Virus record (IMG/VR): IMGVR_UViG_3300042691_031827
Location: 1 to 48,112 of that record
Source of the DNA: a virus
Length of the DNA: 48,112 nucleotides
Reading direction: 5' to 3' (one strand)
Both the position numbers and the translations under genes were made by a program. How positions within the stretch are numbered: position 1 is the first letter of the stretch; every line of letters begins with the position of its first letter. The notes below the pieces were generated by a model. That model searched no databases, was not told where the DNA came from, and saw nothing but the letters and a program-made list of their open reading frames with translations. Shown here one piece after another: positions 18,592 through 28,369 of the stretch.

Positions 18592-21500
18592 ATGTTTAAA
18601 CCTATATGGTTAGATAATAGTAATTACTGTAATGTTCTTAAGCACTCATTGTCAGATGATCTGTTGCCATTCAGCTTGAACTCTGAAAATCAGTTAAATT
18701 ATGATTCTGGTCTTGCTGGCAACTTAACATCAAAATATAGTACATTAAATTCTTTGGCTACTAATAGCACCTTATTAGATGTTTGGCAGCCCATCTTTAT
18801 CAATAATGATACTAATATTAGTACAAAGTTATTATCATCGTATGGAAGTTATCACAACTCTAATCCTAATCTAAAGAGTTGTAGACTGGGGATAGAAAAT
18901 TTTTATAACTTTACTGGTAATTTTAAATCTTTTTCTAATACTGCAAATATGAGTATAGATTGGATAATAAATAATTCTAATATGCCATATTATTTATGTT
19001 ATGGAATTTTATGTTGGTATAGATACAATAATTTCTCAAATAATCCAAATATTATGGATGGTAAAGCGCAAACTATTGATAAATTTCCTAATGGTTCTAG
19101 ACTGACCCCATCAAATGATGCCAATAAAATATATATTAAATTAAATGATACTAAATTGTATGATATTGCTAATCCTAGTAAGATTTTTCAAAATGATGTT
19201 TGGACATTTAACGCAGAAAAAAATACTTCGATAGTGGAAGTATCTTCTTTACCATCGAATGTAACTTTTAAGTTAGCACATAAAGAAAAAGATACAGAAA
19301 CAACTACCAAAGATAATAATTTAAACCCTACCTTTTGGATATCGAATGGAGATTGTTTTTTTTATTATGATAACACAGAAGATGTGGCGCTTTCTTCAAC
19401 CAATAATATACCTCCTAAATCTTACATATCATCTTCATTATACAAAAGCTATAATTTAATATATAGAATTATAACACTAGACGAAGAAAGAAATATCAAA
19501 CCAAAGAATTTAAGAAAATCTAGATTATATCGTTCGCTGGCTCATGTGCTAAGTACTAGTCCGTTTATTACTGAATTCTCTATTAAAGCTCTAGATACTA
19601 CGCCTATAAGAAATCTTATAGCACAATATGTCAACACGACAGCATTCGCTAACGCGGCCGCATCACAGGCCCTATTAAACACATTATTGATAAATATTAG
19701 CACACAATTACAAAAAACTATTTCTACTATTCCTAATGATTCATTATATTTAGATACAAAATTTTCTAAAAATACAATTCATAATAATGTAATTAGAAAT
19801 AAAAATGATCTATTCTATAAATTATTTCAAAAATATGGATCTTATGCTAATATCACTACTGATACTACCTTTACAGTAAAAACCGATAAGTTAAAAGTTG
19901 ATAACCGTGCAATATCCATATTTCAAAATATCGAGTATTATTGTGATAAAGCATTATCTGGTCCAATTGATCCTTTTAATAGTCTAACAGTATATAATAA
20001 TCAGACTATAACATTTGATAATACTGTTATTTCTACAGTATTTGATACACGACAGAATTTAATAAATATCACGAACACTAATGACGCATCATTATTGAAA
20101 GAAATACCTTTATATAATACTGCAAGACCATCTTTTAATGCTGGTAATTTTTCTTCTGTTTTTAAACCATATATTTCATATACAGGATATGTTCAAAGAG
20201 AATATAGAGAAGATAATATGGAGTATCATCCAGAAGTACAAGGCAATATGGCATTAAATAATGAGGATAATATCTATTATGCCCAAGTTGATCTAAATGC
20301 TCAAACAAAACTTTCTGCTGATCCTTATGCTAGTCATATATCTAATTTATATAACGATGGTGAGGATGGGTCTCCTCCTTTACAGAGTCGAGTATTTCAG
20401 GGAATACAAGGAGTCCGCAACTATAACAATAATGATAATGGTATAGAGCTGATAGCTATCATATTGGCCGGTACGGATCGAGCTCTTGGTGCCGATACAG
20501 GTGGTCCACGTAGCGATGTTGTTGGAATGCCAGAATCATATCTGGAGCAGTCTGTTTCTTTTCTTTGGGAACAGGTTGATGGAAGGACGGGGTATTTTGG
20601 AACAAATATGCAAGGCACAGACTACAGAAATGCGACAGGATTTGGACATTTAACTCAGTTTTATCCACAATACACCGGAAAATATACTATCAAATGCACA
20701 GCATCTACACCATTTGGTTCTTTTATCAAATACAAAACATTTTATGTTGTTGATGGCAAAAATTTAAATAATAGTACACAATATGGTAAATACTGGGATC
20801 CAAAATCCAAATCTTGGGTAGATCCTATAGCAATTAATCAATGGTCTACTCCTTTAATCATGGATAAAGATAATATACTCTGTAATACTATTAAATTTAA
20901 TAAAATTGCTATTAATAATGTTGCTGGGGTTTTTCTGCCTATACAAACAAATTGTGCGGTAAGAAGGCCGCTTGGAAATTTGGGTCGAGGCACGACAACA
21001 GTTGCAGTGATAAAAAATATGGGATCAGAATGTATTTTCGACTTCCAGAATTCATTTACGTTACGAAATAGTCCAATATTTAGTATCCAATATAAACCAA
21101 ATAATACTATAGGTAAACTTTATAGTATATATCTTGAAAGAATGAGAACAGATGATCCTAAGTGCTCTCAGTGTTTGAGTATGTATTACCCTAAAATTAC
21201 TGTACAAGCAAGCAATAAATATTTGGATCAAGGATCGATAGAAAAAAATCGTAATGTTACATTAAGACAGAATAAGTATGCTGGTGGAGATGGTGCCGAA
21301 GCTAGTTTTGAGCTAGAAAAATATATATATCGACCAGAATGGAACGGATATAAAAGTGTTGATACTACTAACGAGGGAAAACTTAACTTTTATATTTATC
21401 CTCAAGTGTCTACTAAATTTGCTCCACCAATTAAAAGTTATGGTGGATATAGTAAATCTTTTTTGGATTCTATAGGGATAAATGTTACTGGTCTAACCAA

Positions 21501-24500
21501 ACCATCGGGCAACATAGCTTTGCCTAATGTTCCTAGTCCTCTGGTTAGCAACAATCCTACTATACTACCACATGTTACAGGATATCCTTTAAATCAACCA
21601 AATTTAATTTGTATGCAAAAAGCGATACAATTAGATGGATCTGGTTTAAAAATGCCTTTTATTAAAGGAATATTTCATCCTTCCAGCGGATGGATATATT
21701 CTGCTAATGCGAATAAATCACCTGTGCTAAAATTTAATCCTGGAGGCCGTGACTCTTTCAGTTTCATAGGACCAAAACTAGATAGATTAAAATCTAATCA
21801 ATCAAGTATAGCTACAAATCAGACAATACCCAAAATATTTTCTAGCACAATATCATTATCAATTTCTGATGGGGTTCGTTGGGAGTGCTGCCCAGGAACA
21901 GATTCCGCGAATCAATTACATAAAAACTATGCAGATATCGACTTGCATAATTTTAATAATAATCATGGTTATAGAATATTAGACAAGGGACGGCCAAAAG
22001 ATGTAGAATTAAAAAGTATGAATAATTATTCAGTAGTTAATGATGAATTTGAATATATACCGGAAGTAGATACTTCGTATTATAAATTTGCGGTAACAGG
22101 ACCATTTTCTAGCGCTTATGGATCAAGAAATAAAAGAATCCCAAGAATTAATAATTTAAGTATAAAAGATATTGAAGTCAAATTAAATTTTTTAAATTAT
22201 GTCAATACTAAAAATCTTATAGTGTGGTTAGACGTAGAATATGATCCAAAAGAAAAAGAAATTAGAGAATCTGCTACGGATTCTCCATTAACATTAAGAA
22301 GTAAAAACTTTATTAATCAAACCATAAATCAAAATGTATTTTTTGGAGATTATATATATAATCAGAATAAAATTAATATTTTAGCAAATTCTGGGTTAAA
22401 TGACTATCTAAAAAATTTATTAAGTTTTAATAGTGTATCTGGATTAGATAATAGTAATTTTAAATTAGTTTTATTGAATCAAGAAACCTTATATAATAAT
22501 GGATATAATTTTAGCATTAAATTTTCAGATCATGCCTCGAAGCATACCTCTCCATATGAAGTGCTCAACTCTGACAACTATTATAGTGCCGCATCTGGTT
22601 CTGAGTATTCTTATCTCTTAGATCCCATAAGATCAAAACAAAATATATTACAAAATAACCATGAGGTTTTGCCAACCATAGCAGCTACAGGGTTTTCAGA
22701 TAGACAAGCATGCCAGCATTCTTCAATAATAAAATTAAATAATTTGAATATTAGTAATAATACTTTTAATAAATTTGTTTCAGATTCTTTGTTTAGAAAC
22801 ATTTCCACATCATCGTGTCCTTCGGGTTCGTTAGATGGTGAAACAAGATTTAGATTAAATATAATGGTATTAGATGAAGAAGATGATATGACACCGCTAG
22901 ATAATACAATTAATGCTCAATATTTATCGGAATTTGAAACTGTAAAAAATATACCAAAATCTAGTTTAATATCAAACTCTTTATGTAGTTGGGAGCTGAT
23001 ACTACATACCGAAAAAGAAAGAGACTTTATACCAGAAACTAAACCTAGTTTAACATCCTATGGAAGTAATGACGTTTTGTCATTAATAGATTATAAAAAA
23101 GGTTTAATATACAATGGACATAGTTTTATTGCAGATTTAACTAAATATAAACACTTATTGCCATTGGCTAACTATAATGCCCCGCACTGTTGCATATCGG
23201 ATGAAAATATATGCTCTAGTCCAGACAATGACCCTACTGGATCAATAACTATGCAAAAGCCCCCAGAATTTCCCAGCTGGGCCATTCTTGCTATAATGAC
23301 TTCTCTTGCTGCTGCTGGAGCAATGGGGGGCATGGGCGCCGTTGGTGTCTTAGCAGGCATTGCGGGAATAAATAATGATGCAGCTTACGGGGCGATAATA
23401 TCATTTTTAAGAGAATCATCATATAGTCAAACATTACAAAATGAAGTTAGAGACGTATGGATACCCAGTTATAAAAAATACCCATTCGGGTCTGCCGAAA
23501 AAATTCTACTAAATTTTAAAACACCTACTTCTTTATGGCACACTGCGGAAGCAAGTATTTTTAAATACCATAATACTCCAATATTAAAAAATAATCAATA
23601 TAAATTTATTAGATTATCTAAACATAACGATTTTGGAAAATTTGAATATAAAAAAATTACATCATATAAAGAATTAATAGATCCAAAATTTATTAAAAAT
23701 ATATCGGGGGTTTCTGATGGTACTGCTTTAAATCCCCCTAATTCTTATAATAATACAGTTGTTAATAGTGGAGATATTTTATATGATATAGTTAATAGCG
23801 GTCTATATCTAGCTGGTCAAACCGCTAAACTAATTACAAATGCTAATAATACTAATAATAAATTTGAAAATCTTAATAAAGCTAATTTATATATAAGTCA
23901 AAATGCAGTTTTATCTTTTGGTCTTTCCACAGATCAATTTTGGCATAATAATATTATTGGTGTCGATATAAGTGGCAACAAAATGATAGCCATGTCGGGA
24001 AGAATACCATATGATATTTTTGGTTATAATGATTCTGTTATTCTAATGTCAGGAACAGCGACAGTCTCTAATACAATACTTAAAAAAGCTTTAATATTCC
24101 AGAATAATAGTTATAATTCAGTGTTTGTAATGTCCAGTCCTATACAGCCTGGCTATAATACCATGTGCCCTAACGATAATGATACTATATTTTTTGTTTA
24201 TAAAAATGAAACAACAATTCAAGACAAAGTCAAACGAAAATATAATATATGGGGGTTGAATGATGCTAGTAAAGTGATAAATGATACTGTTGATTTGCAA
24301 TCTACATGTAATTCCATAGGATCATATGGTGATGCTTCAATATTTTTAGAAAAGAATGTATTGTCTAATAATATTCATAATAATAAATTAAAAAATATTT
24401 CAGAAATATTGAATAATCATGAAAATGATAAAATTAAAAATGCTAAAATCACATTATTTCAACCAGTGAATACTGGGACTACTAACGAAAGTTTGAATAA

Positions 24501-26220
24501 TCTCACCCCGTCTCCAACATGGGCTGCAAGCAAAACCTATGGATATTCATATAGTAAAGATGAATTTCTTAATCGTTTGCTTTATCGCACAGAAGAATTA
24601 AATCGAGAAGTTGTAATTATTGCATCAGGAGAAAAAGAACAGGCAATATTTGAAAATCTTAATTTATCATCAGCATATAATGATATGCCTAAAAATATAT
24701 CTATTATTCGTACATACTATAATCAAACCTTGCCCACTGGAGTTCAGAGCGGCGTACTAGAAGTAGAGGGAGATTATTATAATCATATACCAATTCGAAG
24801 CATTACCAGCTCTGAATTAACAACATTAAAAGACAGGTTCAATCTGATTACAAATACTGGTATACAAACATCATTAGATAGTATTGTTGGGAAGCCTGAT
24901 CGAACATCTACTATTTTAGCATCTGATAATCTAAAATATATTGTGCAACATTATAATTCGTTGCCTGATGATTCTGGATCTTGTTATTCTAGAACTGCTA
25001 CATCATTTACAAGCTGTCATAAAAAAAATACTTTTAATAAAATGGAACAGCTATACCAGGAGGAGTACGATATTGCCGATCTCATAAGAAGTCAAACAGT
25101 ATTAATAAATAATATCCCTACTTTAAGATCAAGTTTACCAGATGCTCATCCATTAAAAATTAATACCGATGTTTTACCAAAATATGGACCAGTAATATCT
25201 GGTACTGGACCTATATCTATAGAATATAAAAAATTAAACGAAGATCATTACTGGATTAATTTAGATCCTAATCAAGGATGTTTTCCAGACTATGAAGCCA
25301 ATCCAAAAGTGTTGGTAAAAACTGTCTATAAGTGCACAGTTGCAAATTATGGTTTGTTTCAGGCGAGGAACGCTAATGATAATGTTTGTAATTCTCAAGC
25401 TCCATCGGATATCCGAGGAGAAAATATGACCTTTAAGAATAATGGTCCAACAAATGAGGGCCAGGAGTATACTTATACTGTCGATGAAACATTTGTTAAT
25501 CAGGAAATAAACAGAATACAATCTGAATATGGATCAGCGATTAGTTCTTGGAGAGAGGTGGTAAGAGAAAGAACTTTTAATATTAATGGGGACCAAACTT
25601 TTCATCGTAATGGATTACAAGACGCACTACCAAACGAAGAAATAACCATTATAGCAAAAGAAACGTATAAGATACCAGTACAAACTTATACAACCCCTTT
25701 TGCCGAAACTATTGATACTGTTGACTTACCGGGTATGGCACCTTGTAATGGTAGTAATGGTAGTATTGGAGGACTTGGCCTACTACAAGATAACGCAAGA
25801 ACTGGAAAACCAATTACCATAGCAGCAACTATAAATTTATTTGATGAAAACAATATATCTGTAATGGTAAAAAAAATACCAAGAATATTGCGCAATACAG
25901 ATAGGCTAACAACAATATATCGTGCCGGAATAATGGATAACTATAGACAAGTAGGAAATTCTCCACTTCTACCCAATGAATTCGTTGGTGGAGACGGGCC
26001 GCTAAATAATAGCTTTTATTTATGGCATGCTCTTAGCATAGAGAATAATCAGTTGCAATATGCTCCATTGCCAGACTTTTTCAAATTACAAAATGAAATG
26101 ATTTTTAGATCTTTTTTTGGCAGCGTTGATAGAATAGAAAATAAAACAGATTCTATGGTGCCTGGATTCTCATGGGAATTAATACCCTTTGAATATGATA
26201 GCTCATATGGTACTGTGTAA
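18592..26220 (+). CDS. Giant virion protein with PKD-like domain and hydrophobic segment
   Basis: This 2542-residue protein starts at ATG 18592 behind AAAAGGAC. It is Asn-, Ile- and Tyr-rich and mostly beta-like. Residues ~615-722 look like a PKD/Ig-type domain (SVSFLWEQVDGRTGYFG, then TGKYTIKCTASTPFG). Residues ~1557-1595 are strongly hydrophobic and Gly/Ala-rich (WAILAIMTSLAAAGAMGG, then VGVLAGIAG). This is the only membrane-like stretch in the protein and is flanked by a Cys-containing region (HCCISDENIC). The length could suit a tape-measure protein, but the long alpha-helical pattern expected of one is missing. A large tail, baseplate or fibre protein that may touch the host membrane is the best inference. 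The function is not established. Confidence 0.55.
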   Translation: MFKPIWLDNSNYCNVLKHSLSDDLLPFSLNSENQLNYDSGLAGNLTSKYSTLNSLATNSTLLDVWQPIFINNDTNISTKLLSSYGSYHNSNPNLKSCRLGIENFYNFTGNFKSFSNTANMSIDWIINNSNMPYYLCYGILCWYRYNNFSNNPNIMDGKAQTIDKFPNGSRLTPSNDANKIYIKLNDTKLYDIANPSKIFQNDVWTFNAEKNTSIVEVSSLPSNVTFKLAHKEKDTETTTKDNNLNPTFWISNGDCFFYYDNTEDVALSSTNNIPPKSYISSSLYKSYNLIYRIITLDEERNIKPKNLRKSRLYRSLAHVLSTSPFITEFSIKALDTTPIRNLIAQYVNTTAFANAAASQALLNTLLINISTQLQKTISTIPNDSLYLDTKFSKNTIHNNVIRNKNDLFYKLFQKYGSYANITTDTTFTVKTDKLKVDNRAISIFQNIEYYCDKALSGPIDPFNSLTVYNNQTITFDNTVISTVFDTRQNLINITNTNDASLLKEIPLYNTARPSFNAGNFSSVFKPYISYTGYVQREYREDNMEYHPEVQGNMALNNEDNIYYAQVDLNAQTKLSADPYASHISNLYNDGEDGSPPLQSRVFQGIQGVRNYNNNDNGIELIAIILAGTDRALGADTGGPRSDVVGMPESYLEQSVSFLWEQVDGRTGYFGTNMQGTDYRNATGFGHLTQFYPQYTGKYTIKCTASTPFGSFIKYKTFYVVDGKNLNNSTQYGKYWDPKSKSWVDPIAINQWSTPLIMDKDNILCNTIKFNKIAINNVAGVFLPIQTNCAVRRPLGNLGRGTTTVAVIKNMGSECIFDFQNSFTLRNSPIFSIQYKPNNTIGKLYSIYLERMRTDDPKCSQCLSMYYPKITVQASNKYLDQGSIEKNRNVTLRQNKYAGGDGAEASFELEKYIYRPEWNGYKSVDTTNEGKLNFYIYPQVSTKFAPPIKSYGGYSKSFLDSIGINVTGLTKPSGNIALPNVPSPLVSNNPTILPHVTGYPLNQPNLICMQKAIQLDGSGLKMPFIKGIFHPSSGWIYSANANKSPVLKFNPGGRDSFSFIGPKLDRLKSNQSSIATNQTIPKIFSSTISLSISDGVRWECCPGTDSANQLHKNYADIDLHNFNNNHGYRILDKGRPKDVELKSMNNYSVVNDEFEYIPEVDTSYYKFAVTGPFSSAYGSRNKRIPRINNLSIKDIEVKLNFLNYVNTKNLIVWLDVEYDPKEKEIRESATDSPLTLRSKNFINQTINQNVFFGDYIYNQNKINILANSGLNDYLKNLLSFNSVSGLDNSNFKLVLLNQETLYNNGYNFSIKFSDHASKHTSPYEVLNSDNYYSAASGSEYSYLLDPIRSKQNILQNNHEVLPTIAATGFSDRQACQHSSIIKLNNLNISNNTFNKFVSDSLFRNISTSSCPSGSLDGETRFRLNIMVLDEEDDMTPLDNTINAQYLSEFETVKNIPKSSLISNSLCSWELILHTEKERDFIPETKPSLTSYGSNDVLSLIDYKKGLIYNGHSFIADLTKYKHLLPLANYNAPHCCISDENICSSPDNDPTGSITMQKPPEFPSWAILAIMTSLAAAGAMGGMGAVGVLAGIAGINNDAAYGAIISFLRESSYSQTLQNEVRDVWIPSYKKYPFGSAEKILLNFKTPTSLWHTAEASIFKYHNTPILKNNQYKFIRLSKHNDFGKFEYKKITSYKELIDPKFIKNISGVSDGTALNPPNSYNNTVVNSGDILYDIVNSGLYLAGQTAKLITNANNTNNKFENLNKANLYISQNAVLSFGLSTDQFWHNNIIGVDISGNKMIAMSGRIPYDIFGYNDSVILMSGTATVSNTILKKALIFQNNSYNSVFVMSSPIQPGYNTMCPNDNDTIFFVYKNETTIQDKVKRKYNIWGLNDASKVINDTVDLQSTCNSIGSYGDASIFLEKNVLSNNIHNNKLKNISEILNNHENDKIKNAKITLFQPVNTGTTNESLNNLTPSPTWAASKTYGYSYSKDEFLNRLLYRTEELNREVVIIASGEKEQAIFENLNLSSAYNDMPKNISIIRTYYNQTLPTGVQSGVLEVEGDYYNHIPIRSITSSELTTLKDRFNLITNTGIQTSLDSIVGKPDRTSTILASDNLKYIVQHYNSLPDDSGSCYSRTATSFTSCHKKNTFNKMEQLYQEEYDIADLIRSQTVLINNIPTLRSSLPDAHPLKINTDVLPKYGPVISGTGPISIEYKKLNEDHYWINLDPNQGCFPDYEANPKVLVKTVYKCTVANYGLFQARNANDNVCNSQAPSDIRGENMTFKNNGPTNEGQEYTYTVDETFVNQEINRIQSEYGSAISSWREVVRERTFNINGDQTFHRNGLQDALPNEEITIIAKETYKIPVQTYTTPFAETIDTVDLPGMAPCNGSNGSIGGLGLLQDNARTGKPITIAATINLFDENNISVMVKKIPRILRNTDRLTTIYRAGIMDNYRQVGNSPLLPNEFVGGDGPLNNSFYLWHALSIENNQLQYAPLPDFFKLQNEMIFRSFFGSVDRIENKTDSMVPGFSWELIPFEYDSSYGTV

Positions 26221-26518
26221 TTTTATTAATTTATATAATAATGAGTATCAATGCTCGAATTGTGGATTAAGAATAACCACAGAGGACGGATATCCCCCCG
26301 TATTCCCGTGCATGATTCATAAACCATCTGGGGTGGATAATTTATGCACTAATAATCAGGTAGAAAAAAGATATTCTATATGTAATACTTGCGAGTTTTT
26401 TAATAACAACACATGTACTAAATGCGACTGTATTATTACTCGAAATTTAAATTATATGAATAAACTATTTTTTAAGGATCAAGAATGTCCCGAATTAAAG
26501 TGGACTAAAGAGGACTAA
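26207..26518 (+). CDS. Small Cys-rich zinc-ribbon protein (DUF6171-like)
   Basis: This is about 103 residues from ATG 26207, overlapping the end of the giant gene by 14 bases in another frame. In-frame TTG 26189 and ATG 26195 are alternatives. No ribosome site is evident, so coupling to the upstream gene is likely, and the start was chosen because conserved-looking sequence begins at MVLCNF. Cysteine pairs include CSNC near residue 16 and a C-terminal block ICNTCEFF, CTKCDC and CPELKW. That block matches the general C-x2-C, C-x2-C-x-C, CP-x-x-KW layout of DUF6171-type small proteins. It is probably zinc-binding. Its role is unknown; the position at the end of the structural block suggests late co-expression. 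Confidence 0.6.
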   Translation: MVLCNFINLYNNEYQCSNCGLRITTEDGYPPVFPCMIHKPSGVDNLCTNNQVEKRYSICNTCEFFNNNTCTKCDCIITRNLNYMNKLFFKDQECPELKWTKED

Positions 26519-26835
26519 GCTTTCGCTGTCCACTTGTGCCAACCTTTATTCGGTAAATTATTTCCTTCGTCATCTTTGCGTTTTGGAAATAGTGTTCCGC
26601 CCTTTTTATGTTGGCCAAATGCTAAGATAGCACCACAATCTGCGCAGCGAATTTCATAATAATCATTTCCTTCTACGTTCCTAACAATGAATCGTAAATT
26701 ATGACTTCCACACAATCCACACTTTTCTTCTGCAAAAATTTCCTGTATTAGCGCTAGCTCTTTAAAAATTTCTTTTTGTCCAGAGCCTTCTAGTTCAAAT
26801 GTTAGCTTGTCACTCGCTTTATATAAAACTTTCAT
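26515..26835 (-). CDS. Zinc-ribbon protein paired with a putative annealing protein
   Basis: This 106-residue protein has a four-cysteine ribbon, C39-x2-C42 and C64-x2-C67, around a beta segment (LRFIVRNVEGNDYYEIR). A basic, Gly/Trp-containing tail follows (FGQHKKGGTLFPKR, then KGWHKW), which would suit nucleic-acid binding. The start lies 2 bases after the stop of the upstream gene, with GGAAAT ahead of it. The stop overlaps the opposing gene's stop by 2 bases. Pairing with the next gene suggests a DNA recombination or repair accessory role, by inference only. Confidence 0.6.
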   Translation of the reverse strand: MKVLYKASDKLTFELEGSGQKEIFKELALIQEIFAEEKCGLCGSHNLRFIVRNVEGNDYYEIRCADCGAILAFGQHKKGGTLFPKRKDDEGNNLPNKGWHKWTAKA

Positions 26836-26837
26836 AT

Positions 26838-27566
26838 TTATTTCCAGTCACTAGAGTAACCCATAATATCATCCGAAATCTCTGATATATTCTGTTGATA
26901 TTTAGATAATAATCTAATTATATTAACAGCATCATCATGAGACATAGAATAAACATTATCTGCGGGCAATTGATTATTTTTAAATAGTTTAACCACACTT
27001 ATATTAAGTCTTTGGGCCATAACGTCAATAAAATTAATCTGATTATTACTAATTTTAGAGACACTAGCATTATCTGGATTATCTTCAATATCTTTGGCCA
27101 ATTCTTCAGCAGCCACAACTTTTCTGAGCTTAAGTGCTCTTCGTAAAGATCTTCCTTCTGCTCTTGTTTCTGCCACGGCCACCGGATGGTTCCTATAAAC
27201 CTTATCACAATTACCCCAATAAACGTCCGCTGCGCCATCCACAGTTATCATATTTAAATGAGTGGTCTCAGGAGTCGAATCGTTTAAATAATAACATAGC
27301 GTATGAACCACAGTTGCCCTTTTTTCATTGTTTGGATCAGGAGACTGTACAACATTTGAGGTTGAGGCTACTACTCTGCAATTTAATGCTATTTCAAATA
27401 TTCTTCTTAATCCGTCCGTGGTAGGATTGCCATTAATTTTTTCATCATCAGATAATAAGCTTAGTACATAATCGGTCCATTCCAAATCGGTCGTATTTGG
27501 GATCTTTTTTGTTTCCACAATGTTATTAGTTTCTTCCATTTTCTCTATCTTTTCCTTTTTAGCCAT
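26838..27566 (-). CDS. Possible ssDNA-annealing/recombination protein
   Basis: This 242-residue protein starts at ATG 27566 after GAGGA. The charged N-terminus (~30 residues) is probably disordered. The core has NPTTDGLRRIFE, then ATVVHTL and VDGAADV, and then HPVAVAETRAEGRSLRRAL. The last motif recalls the T-A-E-T-R-A-x-x-R-A-L helix found in phage Rad52/ERF-type and related DNA-binding proteins. The C-terminal part (INFIDVMAQRLNI) resembles the small helical tail often attached to such annealing proteins. This is pattern recall rather than a firm family match. The context, a zinc-ribbon protein downstream and a nuclease upstream, is consistent with recombination. An unrelated phage protein of unknown function remains possible. 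Confidence 0.4.
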   Translation of the reverse strand: MAKKEKIEKMEETNNIVETKKIPNTTDLEWTDYVLSLLSDDEKINGNPTTDGLRRIFEIALNCRVVASTSNVVQSPDPNNEKRATVVHTLCYYLNDSTPETTHLNMITVDGAADVYWGNCDKVYRNHPVAVAETRAEGRSLRRALKLRKVVAAEELAKDIEDNPDNASVSKISNNQINFIDVMAQRLNISVVKLFKNNQLPADNVYSMSHDDAVNIIRLLSKYQQNISEISDDIMGYSSDWK

Positions 27567-27571
27567 AATAA

Positions 27572-28369
27572 TTAATCCTCTATATTAATTTTTTGTGGTA
27601 CAGTTTCCTTTGATAATCTTTCTAAGATCGGAATCAATTTAGCAATAACCTCGGATGCTCTTGTTGGAGAATAATCTTTTAGCTGTTTAATTCTTATTAA
27701 GTGCCATCCTCTGCCGGTGATTAATCCTTCTTTCTTTTGGTCGTACCCTATGTTTCTTGCTAAGCTTTTTTCGCCCCATACTGGTTCAAAATGCGATGGC
27801 CCATCAACTTCGATGGCCGTATTTATAGTAGGTAGAAAAATATCGATTTGCAACTTGGTAGTTACCAAAGATTGTTCTTTATGAAACTGGACCTGATATC
27901 CTAAGCTTAATAGCTTTTTATGTATAAATTTTTCTAATTTGGATCCTGTTTTACTGGTTTCTCTCACCGCTTTTATTGCTGATTGTTGCATATTAATTTT
28001 TACATTATTATCTAATTTTTCCCAATTTAATTTTGCTTTTTCCTTTCTGTTCTCTAATTCTTTATCTGTTAATTCGTCCCACGACTGCATTACTCCAAAA
28101 CCTATTTTTTGTTTTGTAGATTCTGATCTAACCTTCCCTTTTGTTGGATGATTGTGTTTGCCTGTGGTCAAAGCATTTTTTTGAGCTTTAGATTTATCTC
28201 TTATTTCTAGATTAAATTTTTTAGCATCTCTGCGTATTTTATTAGCATATGTATCAAATTTGATGGCGATATCAGCAAAACTAAGTTTATTAACAATATA
28301 CCATTTTTCTATCAGATCTTTTTTTTCTACATCTGATAATTTATTGTATGAATTTTTTGACATTTTCAT
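27572..28369 (-). CDS. Homing-type endonuclease, VSR/DUF559-like with NUMOD3-like motif
   Basis: This is about 265 residues from ATG 28369, which has AAGGA seven bases upstream; an in-frame GTG at 28384 overlaps that site and is less likely. The N-terminus looks like a helix-turn-helix (LSFADIAIKFDTYANKIRRD). A NUMOD3-like basic segment follows (HPTKGKVRSESTKQKIGFG). Residues ~165-245 form a VSR/EDxHD-type nuclease core: KLEKFIHKKLLSLGY, LQIDIFLPTINTAIEVDGPSHF, then D-x2-K and GWHLIRI. The Asp, Glu and Asp of the D-x-F-LP / I-E-V-D-G motif and the downstream lysine are kept, so activity is plausible. A DNA-binding module plus this fold is typical of phage homing endonucleases. Confidence 0.7.
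   Translation of the reverse strand: MKMSKNSYNKLSDVEKKDLIEKWYIVNKLSFADIAIKFDTYANKIRRDAKKFNLEIRDKSKAQKNALTTGKHNHPTKGKVRSESTKQKIGFGVMQSWDELTDKELENRKEKAKLNWEKLDNNVKINMQQSAIKAVRETSKTGSKLEKFIHKKLLSLGYQVQFHKEQSLVTTKLQIDIFLPTINTAIEVDGPSHFEPVWGEKSLARNIGYDQKKEGLITGRGWHLIRIKQLKDYSPTRASEVIAKLIPILERLSKETVPQKINIED

Noticed and set aside
18592-26220. Tape-measure assignment for the 2542-residue protein
   Set aside because: Length fits, but the sequence is mostly beta-like and Asn-rich rather than long helices with repeated Trp/Phe spacing, so I left it as an unassigned virion protein.
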